A stretch of DNA of 64,000 bases, taken from positions 77,304 to 141,303 of the forward strand of contig JBAYVD010000008.1 of assembly GCA_041674745.1 (NCBI GenBank), given 5' to 3'. Source of the stretch: UBA2040 sp041674745. GTDB taxonomy: Bacteria > Bacteroidota > Bacteroidia > Flavobacteriales_D > Crocinitomicaceae. The position numbers and the translations under genes are program-made. Under the pieces are notes generated by a model. That model was given only the letters and a program-made list of their open reading frames with translations, made no database searches and was not told the DNA's origin. This document shows, piece after piece, positions 44,085 through 53,314 of the stretch; position 1 is the stretch's first letter, and each line of letters begins with the position of its first letter.

Positions 44085-45875
44085 ATGGCAGAAAACACAC
44101 AAACGCAGGGAACTGCAGATTTCGATTGGGACGCGTTAGACCTTGACGGTTATACGAAAATCGAACGTTCAGAGTACTCAGATAAGTACGAAGAAACATT
44201 GACTTCAATCGTTGAGAGAGAAGTTTTAGACGGTACAGTAGTAGCGTTGAACAAAAAAGAAGCGGTAATCAACATCGGGTACAAATCCGAAGGTGTGATT
44301 CCAGCAAATGAATTCCGTTACAATCCAGACTTGAAAGTTGGAGACACTGTTGACATTTATGTTGAGTGCCAAGAAGACAAGAATGGACAATTGATCATTT
44401 CTCACAAAACAGCCCGTATGCACAAAGCATGGTTGCGAGTGAATGACGTATTGAAAACAGGTGAGATTATCACAGGTTTTGTAAAATGTCGTACAAAAGG
44501 TGGTTTGATCGTTGACGTATTTGGTTTGGAAGCTTTCTTACCAGGTTCACAAATTGACGTGAAACCGATCCGTGACTACGATGTTTACGTAGGTAAAAAC
44601 ATGGAATTCAAAGTTGTTAAAATTAACCAAGAGTTTAGAAACGTTGTTGTTTCTCACAAAGCGTTGATCGAAGCAGAATTGGAAGAACAAAAGAAAACAA
44701 TTATTTCTGGTCTAGAAAAAGGTCAAGTATTGGAAGGTATCGTGAAAAACGTTACTTCTTACGGTGTGTTCATCGACTTGGGTGGTGTAGACGGATTGAT
44801 TCACATTACAGATTTATCTTGGGGACGTGTTAACCACCCAGAAGAAATCGTTGAATTGGATCAAAAATTGAACGTTGTTATCCTAGACTTTGATGACGAT
44901 AAAAAACGAATTGCATTAGGTTTGAAACAATTGCAACCACATCCATGGGATGCTTTGGACGGCGGCTTGAACGTTGGTGACAAAGTGAAAGGTAAAGTGG
45001 TTGTTATGGCTGATTACGGTGCATTTGTTGAAATTGCTGCTGGTGTTGAAGGTTTGATCCACGTTTCAGAAATGAGCTGGTCACAACACTTGCGTTCTGC
45101 TCAAGATTTCATCAACGTAGGTGACGAAGTTGAAGCAGTTATCTTGACATTGGACAGAGAAGAAAGAAAAATGTCTTTGGGTATCAAACAATTGATGCCA
45201 GATCCATGGGAAGGAATTGAATCCAAATATGCAGTGGCTTCTCGTCACAAAGCAAAAGTTCGTAACTTCACTAACTTCGGTGTATTCGTAGAATTAGAAG
45301 AAGGTGTTGATGGACTGATTCACATTTCTGATCTTTCTTGGCAGAAAAAAATCAAACATCCATCAGAATTCTGCAAAGTAGGAGACGAAATGGAAGTTGT
45401 GGTTTTGGAAATCGATAGAGAAAACAGAAGAATTTCTTTGGGTCACAAACAATTGGAAGAAAATCCATGGGAAGTATTCGCAACCATCTTCGGAGAAGGT
45501 TCAGTACACCAAGGTACAATTGTAGAGAACAAAGACAAATCTGGAATCGTTGCTTTGCCATATGGTGTTGAGGGTATTTGCCCAGCGAAACACTTGCGTA
45601 AAGAAGATGGAACCAACGCTAAAATCGAAGAAACGTTAGATTTCAAAGTAATTGAATTCAACAAAGAATCGAAAAAAATCGTTGTGTCTCATACACGTAC
45701 ATTCGAAGAAGGTGACGACCGTCCAACGGCGAAAGCACCAACAGCGAAAAAAGGTACAGGTGGTTCTAGTACTGCAAATGCAGTAAGTTCCGTAAACAGC
45801 AGCAATGAAAAATCTACATTAGGAGATTTGGATGCGTTGTCTGAATTGAAAAAGAAAATGGAAGAAGGGAAATAA
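44085..45875 (+). CDS. rpsA: 30S ribosomal protein S1
   Basis: A 596-residue RNA-binding protein that helps recruit mRNA to the 30S subunit. Six S1 (OB-fold) repeats are visible, for example VLEGIVKNVTSYGVFIDLGG, VKGKVVVMADYGAFVEIAAG and KAKVRNFTNFGVFVELEEG. The third to fifth have the strong GLIHxSxLSW motif. A low-complexity tail with TAKAPTAKKGTGGSSTANA follows the last repeat. It has its own strong promoter and terminator and a long leader. Confidence 0.96.
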   Translation: MAENTQTQGTADFDWDALDLDGYTKIERSEYSDKYEETLTSIVEREVLDGTVVALNKKEAVINIGYKSEGVIPANEFRYNPDLKVGDTVDIYVECQEDKNGQLIISHKTARMHKAWLRVNDVLKTGEIITGFVKCRTKGGLIVDVFGLEAFLPGSQIDVKPIRDYDVYVGKNMEFKVVKINQEFRNVVVSHKALIEAELEEQKKTIISGLEKGQVLEGIVKNVTSYGVFIDLGGVDGLIHITDLSWGRVNHPEEIVELDQKLNVVILDFDDDKKRIALGLKQLQPHPWDALDGGLNVGDKVKGKVVVMADYGAFVEIAAGVEGLIHVSEMSWSQHLRSAQDFINVGDEVEAVILTLDREERKMSLGIKQLMPDPWEGIESKYAVASRHKAKVRNFTNFGVFVELEEGVDGLIHISDLSWQKKIKHPSEFCKVGDEMEVVVLEIDRENRRISLGHKQLEENPWEVFATIFGEGSVHQGTIVENKDKSGIVALPYGVEGICPAKHLRKEDGTNAKIEETLDFKVIEFNKESKKIVVSHTRTFEEGDDRPTAKAPTAKKGTGGSSTANAVSSVNSSNEKSTLGDLDALSELKKKMEEGK

Positions 45876-45898
45876 TTCAATTCCTTCCATAACAATAC

Positions 45899-45938
45899 AA
45901 AATGCCTCAATCCATATATGGATTGAGGCATTTTTTTT
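45899..45938 (+). terminator. Terminator of rpsA
   Basis: AATGCCTCAATCCAT (45901-45915) pairs with ATGGATTGAGGCATT (45918-45932), followed by T8. Confidence 0.92.
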
Positions 45939-46099
45939 GATTCAACTTTTTCCAAACCTCCTTACTTCCTCCCTATTTTCTGCTGGTGAAAAAATGAAGA
46001 GCTCCATCATTTGTTACCCGATAAAAAATTAAGTAGATTCGTTTGAACAAGAAAAGTTGATTTTAAATCCACTTTTCTAATTTTAAGAGAAATAGCAAA

Positions 46100-46831
46100 A
46101 TGATGTATGCATTATTTGGCATGAGCCTACTTTTTATCGTGATTGGTTACTTGGTGACCGAGAACAACGCTCAGTATCTACTTTCGGGTTACAACACCAT
46201 GAGCAAGGAAGAGAGAGAAAACTTCGACATTGCTTCCTACATACCCTATTTCCGCAGGTTTCACCTTGTTTTAGGGATCTCTTTCTTTACCATAGGTTCA
46301 ATTTTGACTTATTTTGGAGCCGAAAACACTGCTGGTATTTTCCTCATCGTCTATCCGATTCTAGCCTATGTTTATTTTATTGTTTCCGGTTCAAAATATA
46401 CCAAAGAAATAAGTAAAAAATCAAGTAAAGTGGGTGTTGCCATCCTTTTGATTACTTTGTTCTTTGTACTTGGTCTTTTGGGTTTTGGCTTCAAAGAAAA
46501 TACACTTAAAATTGAGTCAGAAAATATTGAATTTCAAGGGAGTTATGGTGAGAAGCTTTTGAAATCGACTATTCTTTCCGTTGAATTGGTCCATAAATTG
46601 CCGAAAATCACCCTTAAAACCAATGGATTTGCGCTAGGAACAATCAAGAAAGGATATTTTAAAACAAATGAAGGTGAAATTGTCAAACTGATTTTGAACG
46701 CGGATCAGTCACCTTTGCTTCTTTTCACCAAAACGAATGGTCAAAAAATCTACTTTACTGCCAAGGAGAAATCTAGTTTCGAAGTAATGGATGAACTAGA
46801 AAAAAAGTTGCCAGACCTTAACTATCGTTGA
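46100..46831 (+). CDS. DUF3784-containing membrane protein
   Basis: A 243-residue protein. The N-terminal ~105 residues match the DUF3784 pattern: a helix, then TENNAQYLLSGYNTMSKEERENFDI, then two further helices. A fourth helix (about 114-133, AILLITLFFVLGLLGFGF) leads into a C-terminal soluble beta-rich part of ~100 residues (SYGEKLLKSTILSVELV). The role of DUF3784 is unknown. It is unlinked to its neighbours by overlap. Confidence 0.8.
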   Translation: MMYALFGMSLLFIVIGYLVTENNAQYLLSGYNTMSKEERENFDIASYIPYFRRFHLVLGISFFTIGSILTYFGAENTAGIFLIVYPILAYVYFIVSGSKYTKEISKKSSKVGVAILLITLFFVLGLLGFGFKENTLKIESENIEFQGSYGEKLLKSTILSVELVHKLPKITLKTNGFALGTIKKGYFKTNEGEIVKLILNADQSPLLLFTKTNGQKIYFTAKEKSSFEVMDELEKKLPDLNYR

Positions 46832-46874
46832 TTAAAAATTTAGATTCGAAACATTTCACAATACGAGAAAAACC

Positions 46875-47240
46875 ATGGCGAAAACATACAATCACGACGA
46901 AAAAATTGCCTCTTTGACTTTTGCGGGCGTTTATCCTCATTACCTAAAAAAAGTTGAAACCAAAGGCAGAACACAAGAAGAATTGCAAGAAGTCATCGAA
47001 TGGTTAACCGGGTTCGACAAGAAAAAGCAACAAGCATTAATTGAGGAAAAAGTCAACTTTGAACAATTTTTCGCGCTGACCAATGTTCATCCGAATGCTT
47101 ATTTAATAACAGGCGTAATTTGTGGCTATCGAATTGAGGAAATACAAAATCCCTTGACTCAAAAAATTCGCTACTTAGACAAACTGGTTGACGAGTTGGC
47201 AAAAGGTCGTAAAATGGAAAAGATCTTACGTGTCAAATAA
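46875..47240 (+). CDS. DUF2200 domain-containing protein
   Basis: A 121-residue cytosolic protein matching DUF2200: LTFAGVYPHYLKKVETKGRT, VIEWLTGFDKKKQQ, FFALTNVHPNAYLITGVICGYRIEEI, and DKLVDELAKGRKMEKILR. The family occurs widely as small stand-alone proteins without a described activity. It lies 43 bases after the DUF3784 gene and 98 bases before the fhs start. Confidence 0.85.
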   Translation: MAKTYNHDEKIASLTFAGVYPHYLKKVETKGRTQEELQEVIEWLTGFDKKKQQALIEEKVNFEQFFALTNVHPNAYLITGVICGYRIEEIQNPLTQKIRYLDKLVDELAKGRKMEKILRVK

Positions 47241-47338
47241 GTCAAGTTTTCTCTAAATTCAGAAATCTCAAATTTCCTGACGCATGTCATGATTTTTTCG
47301 GTAGCTCCGCAGTAATTTTAGACCATTAAGCTTTGAAC

Positions 47339-49006
47339 ATGACAGATCTAGATATTGCAAAGAAAAGTACCCTTCAACCCATCGTGGCAATTGCCAAAAA
47401 ATTAGGCATTGATCCAGAAGAAATTGAAACCTTTGGTAAATACAAGGCCAAATTGCCACTACATTTAATTGATGAAACAAAGGCCAAGCAAAGTCATTTG
47501 ATCCTCGTTTCCGCTATTTCACCTACACCCGCTGGAGAAGGGAAAACAACGATGTCGATTGGATTGTCGGAAGGGCTGAATCAATTGCACAAGAAAACAA
47601 CCGTCGTTCTTAGGGAACCATCCTTGGGACCCGTTTTTGGCATCAAAGGCGGAGCAACGGGCGGTGGCTTTTCACAAGTACTTCCCATGGAGGACATCAA
47701 CCTTCATTTTACGGGTGATTTTTCGGCTATTGAAAAAGCGCACAATCTACTGTCAGCTTTGATTGACAACAACTTACAAAACAAAACGAATAATCTGGGT
47801 ATCGATGCTCGCACTGTTGCTTGGAAACGCGTGATGGACATGAATGATCGTTCTTTGCGCAATATCGTTGTTGGTTTGGGCGGAACCACCTCTGGAATAC
47901 CAAGAGAAACAGGATTTGATATTACAGCAGCCTCTGAAATAATGGCCATTCTTTGTCTATCCAAGGATATAAACGATTTAAAAACAAGATTGGGGAACAT
48001 TTTTGTTGGCTACACCTTTGATAAAACTCCGATTTATGCCAGAGATTTAAAAGCCCAAGGAGCGATGACTGCTTTACTGAAAGACGCCATCAAACCAAAT
48101 TTAGTGCAAACCATTGAAGGGAATCCTGCTATCATTCACGGTGGACCTTTTGCCAACATTGCGCAAGGAACCAACTCCGTTATTGCCACAAAAATGGGCA
48201 TGACTTTTTCGGACTACACGGTGACCGAGGCAGGATTTGGCTTTGATCTGGGTGGTGAGAAATTTTTGGACATCAAATGTCAAAGTGCGGAATTAAAACC
48301 TGAAGCGGTTGTGCTAACGACTACCATCCGTGCCTTGAAATACCATGGCGGAGCCGATTTGAAAAATTTAACGACGCCCGATGTTGTGGCCTTAAAACTA
48401 GGTTTACCAAATTTAGAGAAACATTTGGAGAACGTTTTAAAATTCAACATCACCCCTATTATCGCTATTAATAAATTCACTTCGGATAGCGACGAAGAAA
48501 TAGAATTGATTCGTCAATTTGCAAGGGATGCCAATATTCAATTTGCCGTAGCAGATATTTGGGCACTTGGAGGAAAAGGTGCCTTGGAATTAGCACAATG
48601 TGTAATAAATGTCGTTGAGGAAGGAAAATCTGATTTTCAACCTTTGTATCAATGGAATTCACCTGTAACTGAAAAAATTGCGAAAATTGCGAAAGAAATC
48701 TACGGCGCGAATCACGTTGAATATGCTTCTCTCGCAAAAGCTCATTTGAAACGAATCGATGATTTGGGGTTGAACGGTTTACCAATTTGCATGGCGAAAA
48801 CCCAAAAATCCTTGTCGGACAATCCCGATATCTTGGGGCGACCAAAAGATTTTACCATTACCGTGCGCGAAATTGAAATTGCGGTTGGAGCTGGTTTTTT
48901 AATTCCAATCACAGGAACCATGATGCGTATGCCTGGTTTGCCCCCACATCCAGCCTCAGAGGGAATTGATGTCACGGATGATGGAGAAATCATTGGTTTA
49001 TTTTAA
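47339..49006 (+). CDS. fhs: Formate--tetrahydrofolate ligase
   Basis: A 555-residue cytosolic enzyme joining formate to tetrahydrofolate with ATP to give 10-formyl-THF, supplying one-carbon units to purine synthesis. The ATG at 47339 is preferred over a TTG two codons earlier. The P-loop region reads SPTPAGEGKTTMSIGL. Other conserved blocks are REPSLGPVFGIKGGATGGG, the HFTGDFSAI segment and, near the end, GTMMRMPGLPPHPA. Length is normal for the family. No other folate gene lies beside it. Confidence 0.96.
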   Translation: MTDLDIAKKSTLQPIVAIAKKLGIDPEEIETFGKYKAKLPLHLIDETKAKQSHLILVSAISPTPAGEGKTTMSIGLSEGLNQLHKKTTVVLREPSLGPVFGIKGGATGGGFSQVLPMEDINLHFTGDFSAIEKAHNLLSALIDNNLQNKTNNLGIDARTVAWKRVMDMNDRSLRNIVVGLGGTTSGIPRETGFDITAASEIMAILCLSKDINDLKTRLGNIFVGYTFDKTPIYARDLKAQGAMTALLKDAIKPNLVQTIEGNPAIIHGGPFANIAQGTNSVIATKMGMTFSDYTVTEAGFGFDLGGEKFLDIKCQSAELKPEAVVLTTTIRALKYHGGADLKNLTTPDVVALKLGLPNLEKHLENVLKFNITPIIAINKFTSDSDEEIELIRQFARDANIQFAVADIWALGGKGALELAQCVINVVEEGKSDFQPLYQWNSPVTEKIAKIAKEIYGANHVEYASLAKAHLKRIDDLGLNGLPICMAKTQKSLSDNPDILGRPKDFTITVREIEIAVGAGFLIPITGTMMRMPGLPPHPASEGIDVTDDGEIIGLF

Positions 49007-49161
49007 ACTATTTACCTCCTAAATAATTGATTATCTATTATTTATTAATCCAGCTACTTTGGTATTCATGTAACAATCCATAAATATTATATAACACTTT
49101 ACCTTTTCATTCTGCTCATCTTTGTTGTATTATATGAATTACACCTCGTAAAACACACAAA

Positions 49162-49914
49162 ATGAGATCTCAAAAAAAATGGATTACTTTTGCCCTTTCA
49201 ACATTGGTGCTTTTGGCATTAGGATGTAAAAAGACAAACAACAATACCGTTTCTACCAATCCAAAACCCAATAACATTGTCCTTCAAACTACCGTTCAAC
49301 CCACCGTTTCGCTAGCAGGAGTGAACAATTTCGCTGTCATTGCTGGTGCTGCTGTTACCAGTACAGGTCCAACCGTAATTACTGGAGATTTGGGTTTAAG
49401 TCCTGGAACTTCCATTGGTGGTTTTCCACCCGGAATTTTAAATGGAACCCTGCACATTAGTGATACGATTGCCAGTCAAGCCAAACTGGATTTAACGGCC
49501 GCCTTCAATGACGCAGCTGGCAGGGTTGCTACCGACATGGTCACCTTATCCGGCAACATCGGCGGACTCACGTTGACACCAGGACTTTACAAATCAACTT
49601 CCTCTTTGGCTGTTTCATCTGGCGATGTAACGTTTGACGCGTTGGGAAATGCCAATGCCGTTTTCATTATCCAAATTGCATCAACACTTACCACTACGCC
49701 TGGACGCAAAGTGATTTTAAGCGGTGGCGCTCAAGCTAAAAATATTTTTTGGCAGGTGAGTAGTTCCGCTTCTTTTGGAACGACAACTGAATTTAAAGGA
49801 ACTGTTATGGCGCTTGAGTCCATCACCTTTGATACTGGTGCTACACTGGATGGTAGAGCACTTGCGCGAACCGGCTCCGTAACCATGGATGCAAATACTT
49901 TTGTTTTGCCCTAA
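49162..49914 (+). CDS. Ice-binding family lipoprotein (DUF3494), single domain
   Basis: A 250-residue protein with a lipoprotein signal (LLALGCKK, Cys22) and a DUF3494 ice-binding domain (about 52-250). Hallmarks are FAVIAGAAVTSTGPTVITGDLGLSPG, then NAVFIIQIASTLTTTPG and ALARTGSVTMDANTF, the strands of the beta-solenoid. Proteins of this family bind ice crystals and limit recrystallisation. It is anchored at the cell and followed by the two-domain secreted homologue. Domain identity is strong; ice binding by this copy is inferred. Confidence 0.9.
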   Translation: MRSQKKWITFALSTLVLLALGCKKTNNNTVSTNPKPNNIVLQTTVQPTVSLAGVNNFAVIAGAAVTSTGPTVITGDLGLSPGTSIGGFPPGILNGTLHISDTIASQAKLDLTAAFNDAAGRVATDMVTLSGNIGGLTLTPGLYKSTSSLAVSSGDVTFDALGNANAVFIIQIASTLTTTPGRKVILSGGAQAKNIFWQVSSSASFGTTTEFKGTVMALESITFDTGATLDGRALARTGSVTMDANTFVLP

Positions 49915-49936
49915 CCAAATTAATACCATGCATGAT

Positions 49937-49970
49937 AAAAGCCATCTGATTTAATCAGATGGCTTTTCTT
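49937..49970 (+). terminator. Terminator of the first ice-binding gene
   Basis: GCCATCTGATT (49941-49951) pairs with AATCAGATGGC (49953-49963), followed by TTTT. Confidence 0.85.
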
Positions 49971-50086
49971 ATGTTTTTTTAAATCAGGTAATTATATAAA
50001 TCTAAAAGGTAATTGTATAACATAAAGACCTACAATCCTCTGCACCTTTGCAAGGCGAAACTACATTCGCAGACAAAAACAATAAC

Positions 50087-51709
50087 ATGAAAAGAAGTAT
50101 ACACTTTTCCCTATTAATTTCATTGATAGTGATTTTGCCCCTTCAGAATTGGGCACAGACCATTAATTTGGGTGCTGCAGCAGACTACGTCCTTTATTCA
50201 ACAGATGGCGCGGTTACTAATTCCGGAATAACTCATCTTACAGGAAATGTAGGAACAAACAATGGTTCAAGCACAGGGTTTGGTAATGTAAACGGTGGCA
50301 TGCACGATGGTGATGCTTCCAGTATTCAAGCGGCAGCCGATATCTTGGTTGCCTACGGACAATTAAACGCTGCAACGCCAACAAATTACCCTGCTCCGTT
50401 GTTAGGCAATGGTCAAATCTTATTTTCTGGCGTAAACAATATATCTGCTCCAGCTACTTTAAATTTAAATTTGATTTTGGATGCCCAGGGAGATCAGAAT
50501 GCTGTCTTTATCTTTCAAATTCAAGGTGCATTTTCAGCCAGTGCAGGCTCCTCTATCCAATTGATCAACGGCGCTTTGGCGTGCAATGTATATTGGAAAG
50601 TAGAAGGTTTGGTGAGTCTGGCATCCGGAACCTCTTTTAAAGGAACCATCTTAGCCAACAATTCAGCTATTATGATGAATACAGGTGATACTTTGGAAGG
50701 ACGAGCCTTGGCGATTGCTGGTGCGGTAACTGTGGATGGTATTCATGCCTATACACCCATTGGCTGCGGAAGTCCGATGCTAACAGGACCACAAGCACCC
50801 GACTTGGGAGCTGCAGCCTGTTATGCAATTTTTTCAACGGATGGTGCAGTAGTGAATACAGGAATTTCCACTATTACAGGTGATGTAGGCAGTAACAACG
50901 GTTCTGTCTCCGGTTTTGATCCGTTATTGGTTTCTGGAGAAATCCACGCCATTCCTGACGGTTCAACTGCCGCCTGCGCTGCCGATTTACTCGTTGCATA
51001 CAATTACTTAAACACCTTACCTGTTGATATTGAATTACTATACCCCGCTCAGTTTGGGAACAATTTGGTTTTAACACCACATACTTATTTAATGGGCGGA
51101 GCTGCAACGTTTACAGATTCACTTTACTTGGACGGACAAGGAAATCCAGACGGAGTGTTTGTGATTCGCATTGCAGGAGCCATGTCCACAAGCACCTATT
51201 CTAAAGTGATTTTAACGAATGGTACACAAGCCAAAAATGTATATTGGCAAATTGAAGGCGCTGTAGACATCAATGATTACTCTGTTTTTAATGGAAACAT
51301 TATTTGCAACAATGCTGCTTTGGGCTCAATTGCAACGGGAGTTGAATTAAATGGTCGAGCGCTTACGACTGCTGGTGCTTTATCAACTGCCGCGATGAGC
51401 GCTTTACCAACCAACGTTCCTGCAAACTGCGTGACACTGAACGTTGCAACTTTGACAGATTTGAATACCTCTTTCATCGTCTATCCCAATCCGTTTACGG
51501 CCGGCATCACAATTGAAACGGAGAATTTTACATCTGGACAGAATTTCCAGTTATCCATAGCAAACACATTGGGTGAGGAAGTCTTAAAAACCAAGATTAC
51601 GAAAGCATCTACAAAATTGAAAACCGATAGCTTACCTTCTGGTTTCTATTTTTATACCATTATAGCGAATGAACAAATCATTCAAACGGGTAAATTGATG
51701 GCCAAATAG
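50087..51709 (+). CDS. Two-domain ice-binding protein (DUF3494 x2) with T9SS sorting domain
   Basis: A 540-residue exported protein starting at MKRSIHFSLL; 13 upstream codons are an extension. After the signal (ending NWAQ) come two DUF3494-type domains (about 25-230 and 240-455). Each shows an AADYVLYSTDGAV or AACYAIFSTDGAV opening and a VTGxxGxNNGS-like block (GNVGTNNGS and GDVGSNNGS). The last ~85 residues are a T9SS type A domain (VYPNPFTAGI, LPSGFYFYTI). This would place the ice-binding domains on the surface or in the medium, unlike the anchored neighbour. Confidence 0.9.
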   Translation: MKRSIHFSLLISLIVILPLQNWAQTINLGAAADYVLYSTDGAVTNSGITHLTGNVGTNNGSSTGFGNVNGGMHDGDASSIQAAADILVAYGQLNAATPTNYPAPLLGNGQILFSGVNNISAPATLNLNLILDAQGDQNAVFIFQIQGAFSASAGSSIQLINGALACNVYWKVEGLVSLASGTSFKGTILANNSAIMMNTGDTLEGRALAIAGAVTVDGIHAYTPIGCGSPMLTGPQAPDLGAAACYAIFSTDGAVVNTGISTITGDVGSNNGSVSGFDPLLVSGEIHAIPDGSTAACAADLLVAYNYLNTLPVDIELLYPAQFGNNLVLTPHTYLMGGAATFTDSLYLDGQGNPDGVFVIRIAGAMSTSTYSKVILTNGTQAKNVYWQIEGAVDINDYSVFNGNIICNNAALGSIATGVELNGRALTTAGALSTAAMSALPTNVPANCVTLNVATLTDLNTSFIVYPNPFTAGITIETENFTSGQNFQLSIANTLGEEVLKTKITKASTKLKTDSLPSGFYFYTIIANEQIIQTGKLMAK

Positions 51710-51841
51710 TGCAACGATTAACCTATTGAATCCTATGGTCTTTCCGAAGGATTCTTTTGTTTTTTGCTACAATTTATATTCCTTTCATTCATTTTTGAGC
51801 TGAAAAACGGTGAATTGATAAACGAATTAAAAACAATCCCA

Positions 51842-52033
51842 ATGAAAAAAACAATGATATTTTTTGCCGTACTACTGACTGCTGCCTGTTCAGCAAAGGA
51901 TCCGAGTGATATTGATCCCACTTTGAAAACAAACACTGAAACGACCAAAAAAATAAAGGAAGCCCAATCCGAAAATATAGAATTAGAAGCCATCGATGGC
52001 GAATTGGATTCACTCATTCAAACTCTCAAATAA
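51842..52033 (+). CDS. Small lipoprotein
   Basis: A 63-residue protein from the ATG at 51842. It has a lipoprotein signal (LLTAACSAK, Cys16) and a short hydrophilic mature part with many Asp, Glu and Thr. The longer reading frame that begins at 51764 is not needed. Its stop is two bases before the ATG of the next gene, so the two are an operon. Function unknown. Confidence 0.68.
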   Translation: MKKTMIFFAVLLTAACSAKDPSDIDPTLKTNTETTKKIKEAQSENIELEAIDGELDSLIQTLK

Positions 52034-52035
52034 CG

Positions 52036-52737
52036 ATGAAAAAATTATTAATTATTGCTTTACTATTGATGAATTCTATAGTATTTGCTCAAAAAGGACA
52101 TTCTGAAAATAAAGGCAATAAGGGAAACCACGATCGCCCTCAAAAACAAGAACATCACTTGAATCAGGAGAGAGGTCATGGGAAATCGAATAAAACCAAC
52201 ATTGTATTTTTCGTCCAACAAGGAAAAGGACATAATAGATATCCGGGCAAAAAAGGTCGGGAAAATCATTCCTATCCATCAAAGAATCATGAGAAAAAAA
52301 GAATGAAAGTTTACAATGGTCCAGGAAATCATAGCAACCGTTTTAACGGAAATGCTAGTGAATTGAAACATAGAAAAGAACATCAAAAATCACATTACCG
52401 CAACGATCGACCAAATTTCATGTATCTCTACGTCAACACACCTGGCTTTTATTCCACCAGCAATTACGGTCATTGGCGATCGCAACAAGCCCACAATAAA
52501 CACAAAAATTATCATCCAAGTTTTGAATTCCAAGCTGTTGAGGGGTTTAACTTTCTTATAGTACGAAACCGATTTTTGTTTGAAGAAACGAATATCAAAA
52601 TTTTATCAATTCGCACTCAGCTAGAGGAAAAAAGGAGTTCTGGTAGTATTACCATTGTTCAGTACAACAATACACTTCGTCAAGTCGTTGTACTCGAACA
52701 ACGCAGAGCAGCTTTGGAAATCAATTTGGTGCTTTGA
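52036..52737 (+). CDS. Secreted His/Gly/Lys/Asn-rich protein of unknown function
   Basis: A 233-residue exported protein with a signal peptide ending VFAQ. Residues ~20-125 are low complexity with repeated KGH, GHG, NHS and HRKEHQKSHY elements, rich in His and Lys, which might bind metal or acidic polymers. The last ~60 residues (from NIKILSIRTQLEEKRSSG) form a predicted helix that could be a small helical-bundle domain. No family recognised. It follows the lipoprotein gene directly and ends at a terminator. Confidence 0.65.
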   Translation: MKKLLIIALLLMNSIVFAQKGHSENKGNKGNHDRPQKQEHHLNQERGHGKSNKTNIVFFVQQGKGHNRYPGKKGRENHSYPSKNHEKKRMKVYNGPGNHSNRFNGNASELKHRKEHQKSHYRNDRPNFMYLYVNTPGFYSTSNYGHWRSQQAHNKHKNYHPSFEFQAVEGFNFLIVRNRFLFEETNIKILSIRTQLEEKRSSGSITIVQYNNTLRQVVVLEQRRAALEINLVL

Positions 52738-52739
52738 GT

Positions 52740-52772
52740 AAAACGTCTTCTCCAGCAGAAGACGCTTTTTAT
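52740..52772. terminator. Bidirectional terminator
   Basis: CGTCTTC (52744-52750) pairs with GAAGACG (52758-52764), between convergent genes, with T-run on the plus strand. Confidence 0.75.
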
Positions 52773-53212
52773 TTGCTCATATCGCTTAACAATAGCAAAT
52801 CGTCTGCATATTGATAGCCTATGACTTTTTTAACCAACTTGCCTTTGCCATTAATAAATAACAAGGTTGGATAGGCTTGCACCGCATAGGCCCGAGAAAC
52901 AAATGCTCCATCTGCATCTTTTTCTGCATCAATTTTTAGGTTGATAAATTTTTTATTGTATGCCGTTCCCACTTTCTCTTCCTGAAAGGGTCCTTTTGCC
53001 ATGGCTTTGCACGGTCCGCACCAAGAAGTATGCACGTCTATAAAAATCAATTTTCCTGTTTTGGTCGCCAAAGCCTTTGCAGAATCCAATGAGATTGTAG
53101 CGAAATGAATTCCCTTTCCGTCATCCGTTTGTGACTGATTTTCTCGCTGAACAAAACCAAAACAACAAACGATTAAAACTAGGATGGCGATACTGACGAT
53201 TGTATTTTTCAT
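52769..53212 (-). CDS. Thioredoxin-family protein, exported
   Basis: A 147-residue protein with an N-terminal hydrophobic signal or anchor (about 4-22, IVSIAILVLIVCCFGFV). The thioredoxin fold includes FIDVHTSWCGPCKAM, the WCGPCK redox site at about residues 64-69, and YPTLLFINGKGKLVKKVIG with the cis-Pro. The size and long N-terminal arm resemble periplasmic reductases of the DUF953/thioredoxin_7 type. It may keep exported proteins reduced; partner unknown. Confidence 0.88.
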   Translation of the reverse strand: MKNTIVSIAILVLIVCCFGFVQRENQSQTDDGKGIHFATISLDSAKALATKTGKLIFIDVHTSWCGPCKAMAKGPFQEEKVGTAYNKKFINLKIDAEKDADGAFVSRAYAVQAYPTLLFINGKGKLVKKVIGYQYADDLLLLSDMSK

Positions 53213-53314
53213 ATTATCAATTTGTATTCGAAAGTAAGCTTTTCAATTGTACCTTTTCCGACTATTGAAAAACCTTAACTTTTATTTACTTTTAGTGGCA
53301 AGAAACGTTCCAAA

